Source: Lachnospiraceae bacterium UBA3316 (GTDB lineage Bacteria; Bacillota; Clostridia; Lachnospirales; Lachnospiraceae). From it: a stretch of 56,465 nt of DNA. The notes beneath the pieces were generated by a model. It was given only the letters and a program-made list of their open reading frames with translations. It was not told where the DNA came from and did no database searches. This document shows positions 24,361 to 33,087 of the stretch, piece by piece. A program made the position numbers and the translations under genes. The stretch is from positions 1,072-57,536 of the forward strand of contig DESK01000043.1 of assembly GCA_002361955.1 (NCBI GenBank). Reading direction: 5' to 3'. The number at the start of each line of letters is the position of its first letter. Position 1 is the stretch's first letter.

Positions 24361-25415
24361 TGGAAAAGATAGATATAAAGTCGTTGGATTATGGGGAACT
24401 GCAGGCGTATTTTAAGGAGCTGGGGGAGAAATCCTTCCGGGCCGGGCAGGTCTACCAGTGGATGCATGAGAAGCTGGCGGACGGCATTGGGGAGATGACG
24501 AATCTTTCCAAGAGCCTGCGGGAGACTCTGAACGAAACCTGTACGTATACGCTGCTGGAACCGGTGAATATCCTGACATCAGGTATCGACGGCACCCAGA
24601 AATATCTTTTCCGCCTGGCAGACGGAAATGTTGTGGAGAGTGTGCTGATGAAGTACAGACATGGGAATTCCGTGTGTATTTCGACCCAGGTGGGCTGCCG
24701 TATGGGCTGTCGCTTCTGCGCCTCCACGATCGGCGGGCTGACCCGCTGCCTGACAGTCTCGGAGATGCTGGAGGAGGTCTACCGCATCCAGAAGCTTTCC
24801 GGGGAACGGGTGTCAAATCTCGTGCTTATGGGAACGGGCGAGCCTTTGGACAATTATGATAACGTAGTAAAATTTATCCGCATGCTGAGTGACGGCCACG
24901 GGCTGAATATCAGCCAGAGAAACATTACCCTGTCTACCTGCGGCCTCGTGCCGCGGATCCGGGAGCTGGCAGAGGAAAATCTTCAGATCACCCTGGCCCT
25001 CTCCCTTCACGCTTCCTCCCAGGAAAAGAGAAAGGAACTGATGCCCATCGCTTATAAATACGGGCTGGAGGAGGTGCTTGACGCCTGCCGTTTTTATTTT
25101 GACAAAACAGGGAGGAGGCTCACCTTCGAGTACAGCTTGGTAGGGGGCGTCAACGACACAGACGAGGACGCGGCGGAGCTTGTAAAGCTGATCGGCGGCA
25201 TGAACTGCCACGTAAACCTGATTCCTGTAAATCCCATCGAGGAGCGGGAATATGTCCAGTCAGAAAAGAAAGTTATTGCGGATTTCAAAAATAAACTTGA
25301 AAAATGCGGAATAAATGTTACTATTAGAAGAGAAATGGGCAGGGACATCCAGGGTGCCTGCGGACAGCTCAGAAAGAGCTATATGGAACAAAAAGAAAGT
25401 GAGGCAGAGGAATGA
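24360..25415 (+). CDS. rlmN: Dual-specificity 23S rRNA/tRNA adenine-C2 methyltransferase
   Basis: A 351-residue radical-SAM enzyme that methylates A2503 of 23S rRNA and A37 of some tRNAs. The [4Fe-4S] motif is CRMGCRFC (CxxxCxxC). MGTGEPLDNYDNV, STCGLVPRI and the C-terminal GRDIQGACGQL with its catalytic Cys are family signatures. The N-terminal accessory domain (about 1-95) is present. ATG overlaps the rsmB stop by one base, and the end overlaps the phosphatase gene as ATGA. Confidence 0.96.
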   Translation: MEKIDIKSLDYGELQAYFKELGEKSFRAGQVYQWMHEKLADGIGEMTNLSKSLRETLNETCTYTLLEPVNILTSGIDGTQKYLFRLADGNVVESVLMKYRHGNSVCISTQVGCRMGCRFCASTIGGLTRCLTVSEMLEEVYRIQKLSGERVSNLVLMGTGEPLDNYDNVVKFIRMLSDGHGLNISQRNITLSTCGLVPRIRELAEENLQITLALSLHASSQEKRKELMPIAYKYGLEEVLDACRFYFDKTGRRLTFEYSLVGGVNDTDEDAAELVKLIGGMNCHVNLIPVNPIEEREYVQSEKKVIADFKNKLEKCGINVTIRREMGRDIQGACGQLRKSYMEQKESEAEE

Positions 25416-26158
25416 AGTCGTGCTGCGTTACAGATGTAGGGCAAAAGAGGACTATGAACCAGGACTTTGTCTATGCGTCTGAGGAGCCGGTGGGAAACCT
25501 TCCGAACCTGTTTGTGGTGGCGGACGGCATGGGAGGCCATAAGGCGGGCGATTTTGCTTCCAGGTATACGGTGGAAGTGATTTTAAAGAGCGTCCGGGCA
25601 AACCGTGAGAGGAATCCCATAAAAATCATCCGGACGGCCATCGAGACAGCGAACACAAAAGTTTTGGAAAAGGCCAGGGAGGATGAGAATCTTTCCGGAA
25701 TGGGGACTACGGTGGTAGCGGCTACCGTGCTCGGCCGTTACATATATGTGGCGAATGTGGGAGACAGCCGCCTTTATCTGATCCGGGATAAGATACAGCA
25801 GATTACAAAGGATCATTCCCTTGTAGAGGAGATGGTGCGCATCGGTGAGATTGACAGGGCGCAGGCCAGAAACCATCCGGATAAAAATATTATTACCAGG
25901 GCGGTGGGAGTCAGAAGCAGGGTTTCTATTGATTTCTTTGATATCAGGCTGGAGAAAGAGGACACGGTTCTGATGTGCTCCGACGGCCTGAGCAATATGA
26001 TTGAGGATGAGGAAATAGAAAAAATCATTAAGGACGGCAGGCATCAGCTTCCGGAGATCGCACTGGAACTGGTGGAGAGGGCTAACCGGAATGGAGGCAA
26101 GGACAATATTGCGGTGGTGTTAATCGAACCGCTGGTTTGTGAGGTGGAAGAATGTTAA
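25412..26158 (+). CDS. PP2C-type protein Ser/Thr phosphatase (Stp/PrpC)
   Basis: A 248-residue phosphatase that reverses phosphorylation by the kinase encoded next. The metal-binding signatures are complete: DVGQKRTMNQD, VADGMGGHKAGD, SGMGTTVVAA, VGDSRLYL, CSDGLSNMI and GGKDNIAVVL. Two or three Mn/Mg ions are bound by these Asp residues. It has no membrane span, so it acts in the cytoplasm. The start overlaps rlmN by 4 bases and the end overlaps the kinase by 7, the standard Firmicutes arrangement. Confidence 0.95.
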   Translation: MKSCCVTDVGQKRTMNQDFVYASEEPVGNLPNLFVVADGMGGHKAGDFASRYTVEVILKSVRANRERNPIKIIRTAIETANTKVLEKAREDENLSGMGTTVVAATVLGRYIYVANVGDSRLYLIRDKIQQITKDHSLVEEMVRIGEIDRAQARNHPDKNIITRAVGVRSRVSIDFFDIRLEKEDTVLMCSDGLSNMIEDEEIEKIIKDGRHQLPEIALELVERANRNGGKDNIAVVLIEPLVCEVEEC

Positions 26159-28350
26159 AAGAAGGAATGTTTATCCAGGAACGCTATGAGATAGTGGGAA
26201 AGATAGGCACCGGCGGTATGGCTGATGTCTATAAAGCGAAGGACCATAAGCTGAACCGCTTTGTGGCGGTGAAGGTGCTGAAGCCGGAGTTTCGCGAGGA
26301 CGAGGCATTTATCTCCAAGTTTCGTGTGGAGGCCCAGTCGGCGGCAGGTCTTGCCCATCCCAATATCGTAAACGTTTACGATACAGGAGATGACAACGGA
26401 GTTTACTTCATCGTGATGGAGCTTGTGGAGGGCATTACGCTGAAGGATTATATTGAGAAAAAGGGGAGACTGGCTGTGCGGGAGGCTACCAGCATTGCCA
26501 TTCAGGTTTCCATGGGGCTGGAGGCAGCCCATCATAACAATATTGTCCACAGGGATGTAAAACCACAGAATATCATCATTTCCACAGACGGAAAGGTGAA
26601 GGTGACGGATTTTGGCATCGCAAGGGCCGCATCCTCCAATACCATCAGCTCAAACGTGATGGGCTCCGTTCATTACAGCTCGCCGGAGCAGGCCAGAGGG
26701 GGATACAGCGACTACAAGAGCGATATTTACTCTCTGGGTATCACCATGTATGAAATGCTCACAGGCCATGTGCCCTTCGACGGGGAGAACACGGTGGCCA
26801 TCGCGATCAAGCACCTTCAGGAGGAGATGCAGTCCCCCAGAAAATATGTGCCGGATCTGCCAAAGAGCATTGTCCAGATTATTTATAAATGTACCCAGAA
26901 GAGCCCCGACAGGCGCTATGGGGATATGGGAGAGCTCATCAGGGATTTAAAGGAATCTCTCGTAAATCCCGAGGGGGATTTTGTACAGATCGCGCCTCTC
27001 ACCAGCCATGCCCAGACAGTGGTGGTGTCAAAGGAGGAGCTGGAGCAGATCAAGAACGGAAAGGCCGCGAAGCCGGAGGAGCCTGTGGAGCCGGATTATG
27101 CCAGGAACGCCTACCAGGAGGGAGGCCATACCTACTATGGCCAGAATCCCCAGGGAAATGAGCGGTATGCAGGAGATCCTCATGGGAATGACGGCTATGA
27201 CGCCAACGGCCGTTACGGAAGATACCCCCAGGAACCCGAGGAGGAAGACGGGGGCGTCAATAAAAAGCTGGAAAAATTTATGACGGTGGGAAGCATCGTG
27301 ATCGGTATTCTGATCCTGGTGATTTTTCTGACGCTGGTGGGAAGCGCCGCGGGCTTTATTGACCTGAGCTTTCTGGCCGGGGGCGGAAAGAAGGCAGAGA
27401 CGGAAACAAGCGCAGAGACAGACGCCGGGGAACTGGCAGATGTGCCGAACGTCCTTGGAATGACCAGGGAGGAAGCAGCCGATGAGCTGAACGCAAGAGG
27501 CCTGGGCCTGAAATTTGGCGGAGAGAAGACTTCTTCGGAGTACGCCCAGGGAGAGATCATGGAGCAGGAGCCGGAGGAAGGAAGCTCTGTCAAGAAAAAT
27601 ACAGAGGTTGTGGTGTATGTCAGCAAAGGGGAGGGCGAGTTCGCCTTAACTGATGTGACGGGAAAATCCCTGACAGACGCCCAGCAGGAGCTTACGTCCA
27701 AGGGCCTGGTGGTAGAGTCGGAGTACGCCTATGACAGCAAGGTGGAGGAAGGAAAGATCGTTTCCAGCAGGCCGGAGGCAGGGGCTGCGGTAAATGCGGG
27801 CGATACCGTGACCGTAGTGATCAGCAAAGGTCCTCAGGATGAAAGCGGCGCTGAGATGGTGGCTGTGCCTTCCGTGCTGGGTGAGACGGCGGAGAACGCC
27901 AGGACGATCCTGGAAGGCCTTGGCATGTATGTGAAGATTATTGAGAGCTACAGCGCAGAGTACCCCAAGGGACAGATTATGAAGCAGAGCATCCCGGAGG
28001 GCACCGAGGTGGAGCCTGGCAGCAATATTGAACTGGAGGTCAGCATCGGGGATCTGGAGGATCACGATTCCGGGGCTGAGACGGCAGGAAGTACCGGCGC
28101 CTACTACTGCAAGGTGACGATCAAGCTTCCTGAGAGCGGGCTTCCCCATGAATACGCGGGCGAAGATGTGAAGCTCACGGTGGAGCAGGACGGAGAGGAG
28201 TATGTCATTGTGGAGGGGGTTCCCCTGGACTTCCCGTATTCTCTGGAATGGAGAAGCGACTCTGACAGCGAGGCTACGGCTTACGTCTATATCACCTACA
28301 GCGACGGCCAAAAGGTGCAGATCCAGTATGACCATATTCAGATGCGGTGA
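26152..28350 (+). CDS. prkC: PASTA-domain Ser/Thr protein kinase (PrkC/StkP type)
   Basis: A 732-residue membrane kinase. The catalytic domain (about 1-275) shows GTGGMADVYKA, VAVKVLK, HRDVKPQN and DFGIARA. A Pro/Tyr/Asn-rich linker (about 310-375) leads to one membrane span (about 378-400). Outside are three PASTA repeats (about 428-494, 495-560, 566-632) that in this family bind muropeptides or lipid II, then a distinct beta-rich C-terminal domain of about 95 residues. It couples wall state to growth, division and dormancy. The phosphatase gene overlaps it upstream, and rsgA, a known kinase substrate in some Firmicutes, follows. Confidence 0.95.
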   Translation: MLKEGMFIQERYEIVGKIGTGGMADVYKAKDHKLNRFVAVKVLKPEFREDEAFISKFRVEAQSAAGLAHPNIVNVYDTGDDNGVYFIVMELVEGITLKDYIEKKGRLAVREATSIAIQVSMGLEAAHHNNIVHRDVKPQNIIISTDGKVKVTDFGIARAASSNTISSNVMGSVHYSSPEQARGGYSDYKSDIYSLGITMYEMLTGHVPFDGENTVAIAIKHLQEEMQSPRKYVPDLPKSIVQIIYKCTQKSPDRRYGDMGELIRDLKESLVNPEGDFVQIAPLTSHAQTVVVSKEELEQIKNGKAAKPEEPVEPDYARNAYQEGGHTYYGQNPQGNERYAGDPHGNDGYDANGRYGRYPQEPEEEDGGVNKKLEKFMTVGSIVIGILILVIFLTLVGSAAGFIDLSFLAGGGKKAETETSAETDAGELADVPNVLGMTREEAADELNARGLGLKFGGEKTSSEYAQGEIMEQEPEEGSSVKKNTEVVVYVSKGEGEFALTDVTGKSLTDAQQELTSKGLVVESEYAYDSKVEEGKIVSSRPEAGAAVNAGDTVTVVISKGPQDESGAEMVAVPSVLGETAENARTILEGLGMYVKIIESYSAEYPKGQIMKQSIPEGTEVEPGSNIELEVSIGDLEDHDSGAETAGSTGAYYCKVTIKLPESGLPHEYAGEDVKLTVEQDGEEYVIVEGVPLDFPYSLEWRSDSDSEATAYVYITYSDGQKVQIQYDHIQMR

Positions 28351-28369
28351 CAGCCGCCGGGGATGACAG

Positions 28370-29254
28370 ATGCAGGGAAAGATAGTGAAAGGAATTGCCG
28401 GATTCTACTACGTTCACGTAGCAGGATCCGGAATTTATGAGTGCAAGGCAAAAGGAATTTTCCGAAAAGACAAGAAAAAACCGCTGGTGGGGGACGATGT
28501 GGAGCTGGACATTCTTGATGAGGAAGAAAAACTCGGCAATATCGCGGGGCTTCTTCCCAGGAAGAATGAACTGATCCGTCCTGCGGTGGCAAACGTGGAT
28601 CAGGCTCTTGTCATTTTCGCGGTATGTAAGCCCCAGCCGAACTTTGGGCTTCTTGACCGTTTCCTGATCATGATGAAAAGGCAGAAGATCCCGACGGCGG
28701 TCTGTTTCAATAAAATGGATATTGCTTCGGAGGAGGAGCAGAGAAGCCTGGCAGAGATCTACAGAAACTGCGGCTGCCAGGTGTTGTTTGTGAGCGCCAG
28801 GGAGAGAGAGGGAATCGAGGAGCTGTCAGCCCTTTTAGAAGGAAAGGTGACGGCTGTGGCCGGTCCTTCCGGCGTGGGAAAGTCCTCGCTGATCAACCTT
28901 CTTCACCCGGACGCCAGGATGGAGACGGGGGAGATCAGCCGGAAAATTGACAGGGGGCGTCATACGACACGCCACTCGGAGCTGTTTACCCTGGGAGGGG
29001 GTACCTATCTGATGGATACGCCCGGATTCAGCTCGCTCTATCTGGAAGGAATGGAGAAAGAGGAGCTGCGGGAGTATTTTCCGGAATTTACGGAATATGA
29101 ACCCTTCTGCAGATTTCAGGGATGTATGCACATCCACGAGCCGGACTGCGGGGTGAAAGAGGCCTTAGAGGCAGGGAAGATCAGCAGACGGCGGTACGAG
29201 AGCTATACAGAGCTTTATGAGGATTTGAAAGAAAAAAGGAGATATGGACGATGA
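28370..29254 (+). CDS. rsgA: Ribosome small subunit-dependent GTPase A
   Basis: A 294-residue circularly permuted GTPase that helps mature the 30S subunit. The N-terminal OB fold (about 1-65) is followed by G motifs in permuted order: FNKMD (G4), GPSGVGKSS (G1) and DTPGFS (G3). The C-terminal zinc motif is CRFQGCMHIHEPDCGV. It sits 19 bases after the PASTA kinase and overlaps rpe by 4 bases, matching the prkC-rsgA-rpe-thiN order of Firmicutes. Confidence 0.96.
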   Translation: MQGKIVKGIAGFYYVHVAGSGIYECKAKGIFRKDKKKPLVGDDVELDILDEEEKLGNIAGLLPRKNELIRPAVANVDQALVIFAVCKPQPNFGLLDRFLIMMKRQKIPTAVCFNKMDIASEEEQRSLAEIYRNCGCQVLFVSAREREGIEELSALLEGKVTAVAGPSGVGKSSLINLLHPDARMETGEISRKIDRGRHTTRHSELFTLGGGTYLMDTPGFSSLYLEGMEKEELREYFPEFTEYEPFCRFQGCMHIHEPDCGVKEALEAGKISRRRYESYTELYEDLKEKRRYGR

Positions 29255-29913
29255 AGATATTAGCGCCTTCTATTTTATCAGCAGACTTTACAAGGCTGGG
29301 AGAAGAAATCCGGACGGTGGCCCAGGCAGGGGCCGGGTACATCCACATTGATGTGATGGACGGGGATTTCGTACCCAGCATTTCTTTTGGAATGCCGGTG
29401 ATCCGGGCGGCCAGGAAGGTGACGGACGCAGTCTTTGATGTGCATCTGATGATTTCGGATCCGGACAGGTATCTTCCGGAGTTCGCGGCCTGCGGCGCGG
29501 ATATTCTCACGGTCCATGCGGAGGCCTGCACCCATCTCGACAGGACGCTGGCCCTGATCCACAGCCTGGGGAAGAAGGCGGGGGTGGCTTTAAACCCTGC
29601 CACAGACCTGAAGGTGCTGGAGTATGTGCTGGATGAGGCGGATATGGTGCTTTTGATGACGGTAAATCCGGGCTTTGGAGGACAGAAATATATTCCCTAC
29701 TGCACAAGAAAGATTAGGGATTTAAGGAATATGATCAGCGGGCGGGGGCTGCACACGGCCATAGAGGTGGACGGCGGTATCGGAGACGCCACCATCCGGG
29801 AGGTCCTGGAGGCAGGAGCCGATGTGCTGGTGGCAGGCTCGGCAGTCTTTGGGGCAGATCCTGCGGGAAAGGTGAAGGAGTACCTGAAGATACTGGGGGA
29901 ATATGAGGCGTAA
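29251..29913 (+). CDS. rpe: Ribulose-phosphate 3-epimerase
   Basis: A 220-residue TIM barrel that interconverts ribulose-5-P and xylulose-5-P in the pentose phosphate pathway. Family signatures: APSILSADF at the N-terminus, HIDVMDGDFVPSISFG (metal and catalytic Asp), VHLMISDPD, MTVNPGFGGQKYI and EVDGGI near the C-terminus. ATGA overlap with rsgA and a 3-base gap to the thiamine pyrophosphokinase gene. Confidence 0.96.
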   Translation: MKILAPSILSADFTRLGEEIRTVAQAGAGYIHIDVMDGDFVPSISFGMPVIRAARKVTDAVFDVHLMISDPDRYLPEFAACGADILTVHAEACTHLDRTLALIHSLGKKAGVALNPATDLKVLEYVLDEADMVLLMTVNPGFGGQKYIPYCTRKIRDLRNMISGRGLHTAIEVDGGIGDATIREVLEAGADVLVAGSAVFGADPAGKVKEYLKILGEYEA

Positions 29914-29916
29914 GCT

Positions 29917-30594
29917 ATGGAGCGGGCAGTTATTTTTGGCGGGGGCGATATCGATCGGGATTTTGCCCTTGCATTTTTAAATAAAAAGGAATTCAGATAC
30001 AGGATCGGGGCTGACAGGGGGATCCGCTTTATGAGGGAGCAGGGCGTGCGTCCCACCCATATCGTGGGGGATTTTGACTCTGCCGGGAGAGAAGACCTGG
30101 AATATTTTCAGAGGGATGGGAGTATCCCCATCCGCGCCTTTCAGCCGGAAAAGGATGTGACGGACGCGCAGATCGCCGTGGATCTGGCCATAGAGCTTGG
30201 ATGCGGGGAGATCTGGATGCTTGGCGGGATGGGCTGCAGGGCAGATCATCTGCTGGCCAATATAAGGCTTCTCGGACTGGCGCTGAAGAAGGGGGCCGTC
30301 TGCTATCTGATCGATCCCTGGAATAAAATCAGGGCTGCCGACAGCAGCCTGTCCCTTGCGGAAGAAGAGCAGTTCGGCAGGTACGTTTCCCTGTTTGCCC
30401 TGGGCGGCCAGGTGACGGGGCTGACCCTGACGGGATTTAAGTATCCCTTGTCGGATTATACGATGGCGGGGGACGACCCTTTGGGAGTCAGCAACGAAAT
30501 TGTGGCAGAAAAGGCTAAAATATCCTTTCGATCGGGCGTTCTCATTGTCGCAGAAAGTCGGGATCATGCCGATCATGGCGAACGATGTCGATGA
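29917..30594 (+). CDS. thiN: Thiamine diphosphokinase
   Basis: A 225-residue enzyme that makes thiamine diphosphate from thiamine and ATP. The N-terminal catalytic domain shows GADRGI, HIVGDFDS, DVTDAQIAVDLA and LGGMGCRADHLLANI, in family order. The C-terminal beta domain ends with SNEI...SFRSGVLIVAES, where the substrate pocket closes. It is the last gene of the run; no terminator is visible before the ychF promoter. Its product is the cofactor of transketolase, a neighbour of Rpe in metabolism. Confidence 0.92.
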   Translation: MERAVIFGGGDIDRDFALAFLNKKEFRYRIGADRGIRFMREQGVRPTHIVGDFDSAGREDLEYFQRDGSIPIRAFQPEKDVTDAQIAVDLAIELGCGEIWMLGGMGCRADHLLANIRLLGLALKKGAVCYLIDPWNKIRAADSSLSLAEEEQFGRYVSLFALGGQVTGLTLTGFKYPLSDYTMAGDDPLGVSNEIVAEKAKISFRSGVLIVAESRDHADHGERCR

Positions 30595-30619
30595 GTTTGG
30601 GGGCGAAAGGGTTGATTTT

Positions 30620-30648
30620 TTGTCGCTTTCTGTGATACACTCTATACT
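30620..30648 (+). promoter_or_regulatory. Promoter of ychF
   Basis: TTGTCG (30620-30625), a 17-base spacer and TATACT (30643-30648), 25 bases before the ychF ATG. Confidence 0.65.
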
Positions 30649-30673
30649 ATGAATACTGGAAAGGAAAAAACAA

Positions 30674-31771
30674 ATGAAATTAGGAATTGTAGGTTTACCC
30701 AATGTTGGAAAAAGTACATTGTTTAATTCTTTGACGAAGGCGGGAGCAGAATCGGCAAATTATCCGTTCTGTACAATTGACCCCAATGTGGGCGTGGTGG
30801 CTGTGCCGGATGAGCGGCTGGGCCTTCTGGCAGATCTGTACCACTCCGCCAAGGTGACCCCGGCGGTGATCGAGTTTGTGGATATCGCGGGCCTTGTAAA
30901 GGGTGCGTCAAAGGGTGAGGGCCTTGGAAACCAGTTCCTGGCAAATATACGGGAAGTGGACGCCATCGTCCATGTAGTCAGATGCTTTGAGGACACCAAT
31001 GTGATTCACGTAGACGGAAGCATCGATCCCCTGCGGGACATCGAGACGATCAATCTGGAGTTGATCTTTTCTGATATCGAGATCCTGGAGAGGCGGATTT
31101 CCAAGGTGGTAAGAGGAGCCAGAAACGATAAGACGCTGGCAAAGGAGCTGGAGCTTCTGAACCGACTGAAGGAATGGCTGGAAGAGGGAAATCCGGCGAT
31201 CGGATTTGAGACGGATGACGAGGACGAGGCGGCCTGGATTCCTACGTATAATCTTTTGACGGGGAAACCCGTGATCTATGCGGCGAATGTAAAGGAGGAT
31301 GACCTGGCGGATGACGGGGCTTCCAATGCATATGTGCAGCAGGTGCGCGAGTTTGCAAAGAAGGATAAAAGTGAAGTATTCGTAATTTGTGCCCAAATCG
31401 AGCAGGAGATTGCGGAGCTGGAGGATGATGAAAAGAAAATGTTCCTTGAGGATCTGGGACTTGAGGAGTCGGGCCTTGAGAAACTGATTAAGGCCAGCTA
31501 CAGCCTGCTGGGGCTCATCAGCTACCTGACGGCAGGTGAGACAGAGACAAGGGCCTGGACCATTAAAAAGGGGACAAAGGCACCCCAGGCGGCGGGGAAA
31601 ATCCATTCTGATTTTGAACGGGGCTTTATCCGCGCCGAGGTGGTAAACTATCAGGATCTTCTGGACTGCAGGACTTATGCGGCGGCAAAGGAGAAAGGCC
31701 TGGTGGGGCTGGAAGGAAAGGACTATGTGGTAAAAGACGGAGATGTGATTTTATTCAGATTCAATGTTTAA
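30674..31771 (+). CDS. ychF: YchF/OLA1-family ATPase
   Basis: A 365-residue Obg-like P-loop protein. G1 is GLPNVGKSTLFN, G3 is DIAGLVKGASKGEGLGNQFL and the C-terminal TGS domain ends at DVILFRFNV. A coiled-coil insert lies in the middle (about 130-200). The family binds ribosomes and prefers ATP to GTP; it affects stress responses and translation. GGAAAGG precedes the ATG. It has its own promoter, and lgt follows after 46 bases. Confidence 0.96.
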   Translation: MKLGIVGLPNVGKSTLFNSLTKAGAESANYPFCTIDPNVGVVAVPDERLGLLADLYHSAKVTPAVIEFVDIAGLVKGASKGEGLGNQFLANIREVDAIVHVVRCFEDTNVIHVDGSIDPLRDIETINLELIFSDIEILERRISKVVRGARNDKTLAKELELLNRLKEWLEEGNPAIGFETDDEDEAAWIPTYNLLTGKPVIYAANVKEDDLADDGASNAYVQQVREFAKKDKSEVFVICAQIEQEIAELEDDEKKMFLEDLGLEESGLEKLIKASYSLLGLISYLTAGETETRAWTIKKGTKAPQAAGKIHSDFERGFIRAEVVNYQDLLDCRTYAAAKEKGLVGLEGKDYVVKDGDVILFRFNV

Positions 31772-31817
31772 AGAGACTTAAGAATAGAGAGAACAGCATA
31801 TAAAGGCGGGACAAGGT

Positions 31818-32699
31818 ATGGACAAAAATATTAATTTTCCTCATCTGGGAATCTATCTGGATCATGTGGGAAAAAATATCAGTATCTTTGGGTTTGAGAT
31901 TGCTTTTTACGGGATCACGATTGCGGTTGCCATGCTGGCAGGATTGTGGATTGCTATGCGGGTGGCGAAAAAGACGGGGCAGGATCCTGACGACTACTTT
32001 AATCTGGGGATGCTGGCCATTGTCTGTGCCCTTCTCGGCGCCAGAATTTATTATGTTGTCTTTGAATGGGAAAACTACAGAAACAATTTGCTGGAAATCT
32101 TTAACCTCCGGGGTGGCGGGCTGGCCATCTACGGAGGAGTGATTGGCGGTGTACTGGCCGCCTGGGGCTTTTCCAGGGTGAAAAAGCTCAATTTCTGGCA
32201 GCTGGCAGATACTGCCAGCGTGGGGCTGGTTTTGGGGCAGATCATCGGCCGCTGGGGGAACTTTTTTAACAGGGAAGCCTTCGGCGGATATACAGATGGG
32301 CTGTTTGCCATGCAGCTTCCCTTGAATGCGGTGTATTCCTGGGATGTGACGCCTGAGATGCTGGAGCATTTGCAGACCATAGGCGGCGTACAGTATATAC
32401 AGGCCCATCCCACGTTTCTCTATGAATCCCTGTGGAATGTGGGAGTGCTGCTCCTTCTTCTTCTGTATACAAAGCACAAGAAGTTTCATGGAGAAATTTT
32501 TTTACTGTACCTGCTGGGCTATGGAATGGGCCGGGCGTGGATCGAGGGGATGCGGACAGATCAGCTTTTGATTCCCGGTACGGCGCTGCCGGTGTCTCAG
32601 ATTCTGGCAATCGTGCTGGTGGTTATCTCAGCAGTTATGATTGCCGTAAAACGAAAAAAAGCAGAAAATGCAGAAAGTACAGGTAATGTGTGTGAATAA
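31818..32699 (+). CDS. lgt: Prolipoprotein diacylglyceryl transferase
   Basis: A 293-residue membrane enzyme that attaches diacylglycerol to the lipobox Cys of lipoproteins, such as the thioredoxin and sugar-binding lipoproteins in this window. About seven membrane spans. The Lgt signature is GRWGNFFNREAFGG (about 145-158), preceded by GGGLAIYGGVIGG; ...HPTFLYES and GMGRAWIEGMRTDQL follow. The stop overlaps the start of a Spo0E-like gene. The Lys-rich C-terminal tail is cytoplasmic. Confidence 0.95.
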   Translation: MDKNINFPHLGIYLDHVGKNISIFGFEIAFYGITIAVAMLAGLWIAMRVAKKTGQDPDDYFNLGMLAIVCALLGARIYYVVFEWENYRNNLLEIFNLRGGGLAIYGGVIGGVLAAWGFSRVKKLNFWQLADTASVGLVLGQIIGRWGNFFNREAFGGYTDGLFAMQLPLNAVYSWDVTPEMLEHLQTIGGVQYIQAHPTFLYESLWNVGVLLLLLLYTKHKKFHGEIFLLYLLGYGMGRAWIEGMRTDQLLIPGTALPVSQILAIVLVVISAVMIAVKRKKAENAESTGNVCE

Positions 32700-32844
32700 A
32701 ATCGAGGCTTTGAAAATAAGAATAGAACAGGAACGTGCCCATCTGAACCAGCTGGTGCTTGATAGAAAGGCGGAGGAAACCTACCGCCAGAGCCTTCTGG
32801 TGGATCAGCTGGTGGCGGAATATATCGGACTTACAAGCGAGTGA
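32686..32844 (+). CDS. Spo0E-like aspartyl-phosphate phosphatase
   Basis: A 52-residue protein whose start overlaps the lgt stop by 14 bases; GTG at 32692 is an alternative start. Two predicted helices form the Spo0E hairpin: IEALKIRIEQERAHLNQLVLDR, then QSLLVDQLVAEYI, which matches the family SxxLDxLIxxY pattern with Leu-Val-Asp-Gln. Spo0E proteins dephosphorylate Spo0A-P and delay sporulation. The first-helix family residues are only partly kept, so the call is moderate. A strong terminator follows 18 bases downstream. Confidence 0.68.
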   Translation: MCVNKIEALKIRIEQERAHLNQLVLDRKAEETYRQSLLVDQLVAEYIGLTSE

Positions 32845-32861
32845 GCTTTGGAGGTATCGGA

Positions 32862-32898
32862 TGCAGGATAAACAAATTGTTTATCCTGCACTTTTTTT
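32862..32898 (+). terminator. Terminator after the Spo0E-like gene
   Basis: A perfect 12-bp stem, TGCAGGATAAAC (32862-32873) with GTTTATCCTGCA (32879-32890), then C and seven T. Confidence 0.95.
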
Positions 32899-32973
32899 CA
32901 ACTGTTCAGCTATCCCGGTGTTTTGGCATATGGCTGAACAGTTACTTTTTTTACCCTTTTCATAAAGTTCCCC

Positions 32974-33002
32974 TTGTTTTTTCCGGGAAAGTGTAATATG
33001 AT
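32974..33002 (+). promoter_or_regulatory. Promoter of the dcw (division) cluster
   Basis: TTGTTT (32974-32979), a 17-base spacer and TATGAT (32997-33002), directly upstream of the MraZ box. Confidence 0.7.
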
Positions 33003-33010
33003 AGACGCAT

Positions 33011-33050
33011 AAGTGGTGAAAAGTGGTGGAAGGTGGTGCCAAATGGGTGA
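33011..33050 (+). promoter_or_regulatory. MraZ operator: four 10-bp direct repeats
   Basis: Four consecutive decamers start at 33011, 33021, 33031 and 33041. The first three carry GTGGTG and the fourth TGGGTG. Ten-base-spaced GTGG(T/G) repeats are the known target of the ring-shaped MraZ repressor. They lie between the -10 and the mraZ start, a position that fits autorepression. Confidence 0.88.
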
Positions 33051-33087
33051 AAAATGGAGGGCACCTTCCGAAAGCAGGTGAGTCGTT

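Noticed and set aside
32759..32965. A + strand frame over the Spo0E-like gene and its terminator
   Set aside because: It reads through a perfect terminator hairpin and yields a Trp/Arg-rich shadow peptide.
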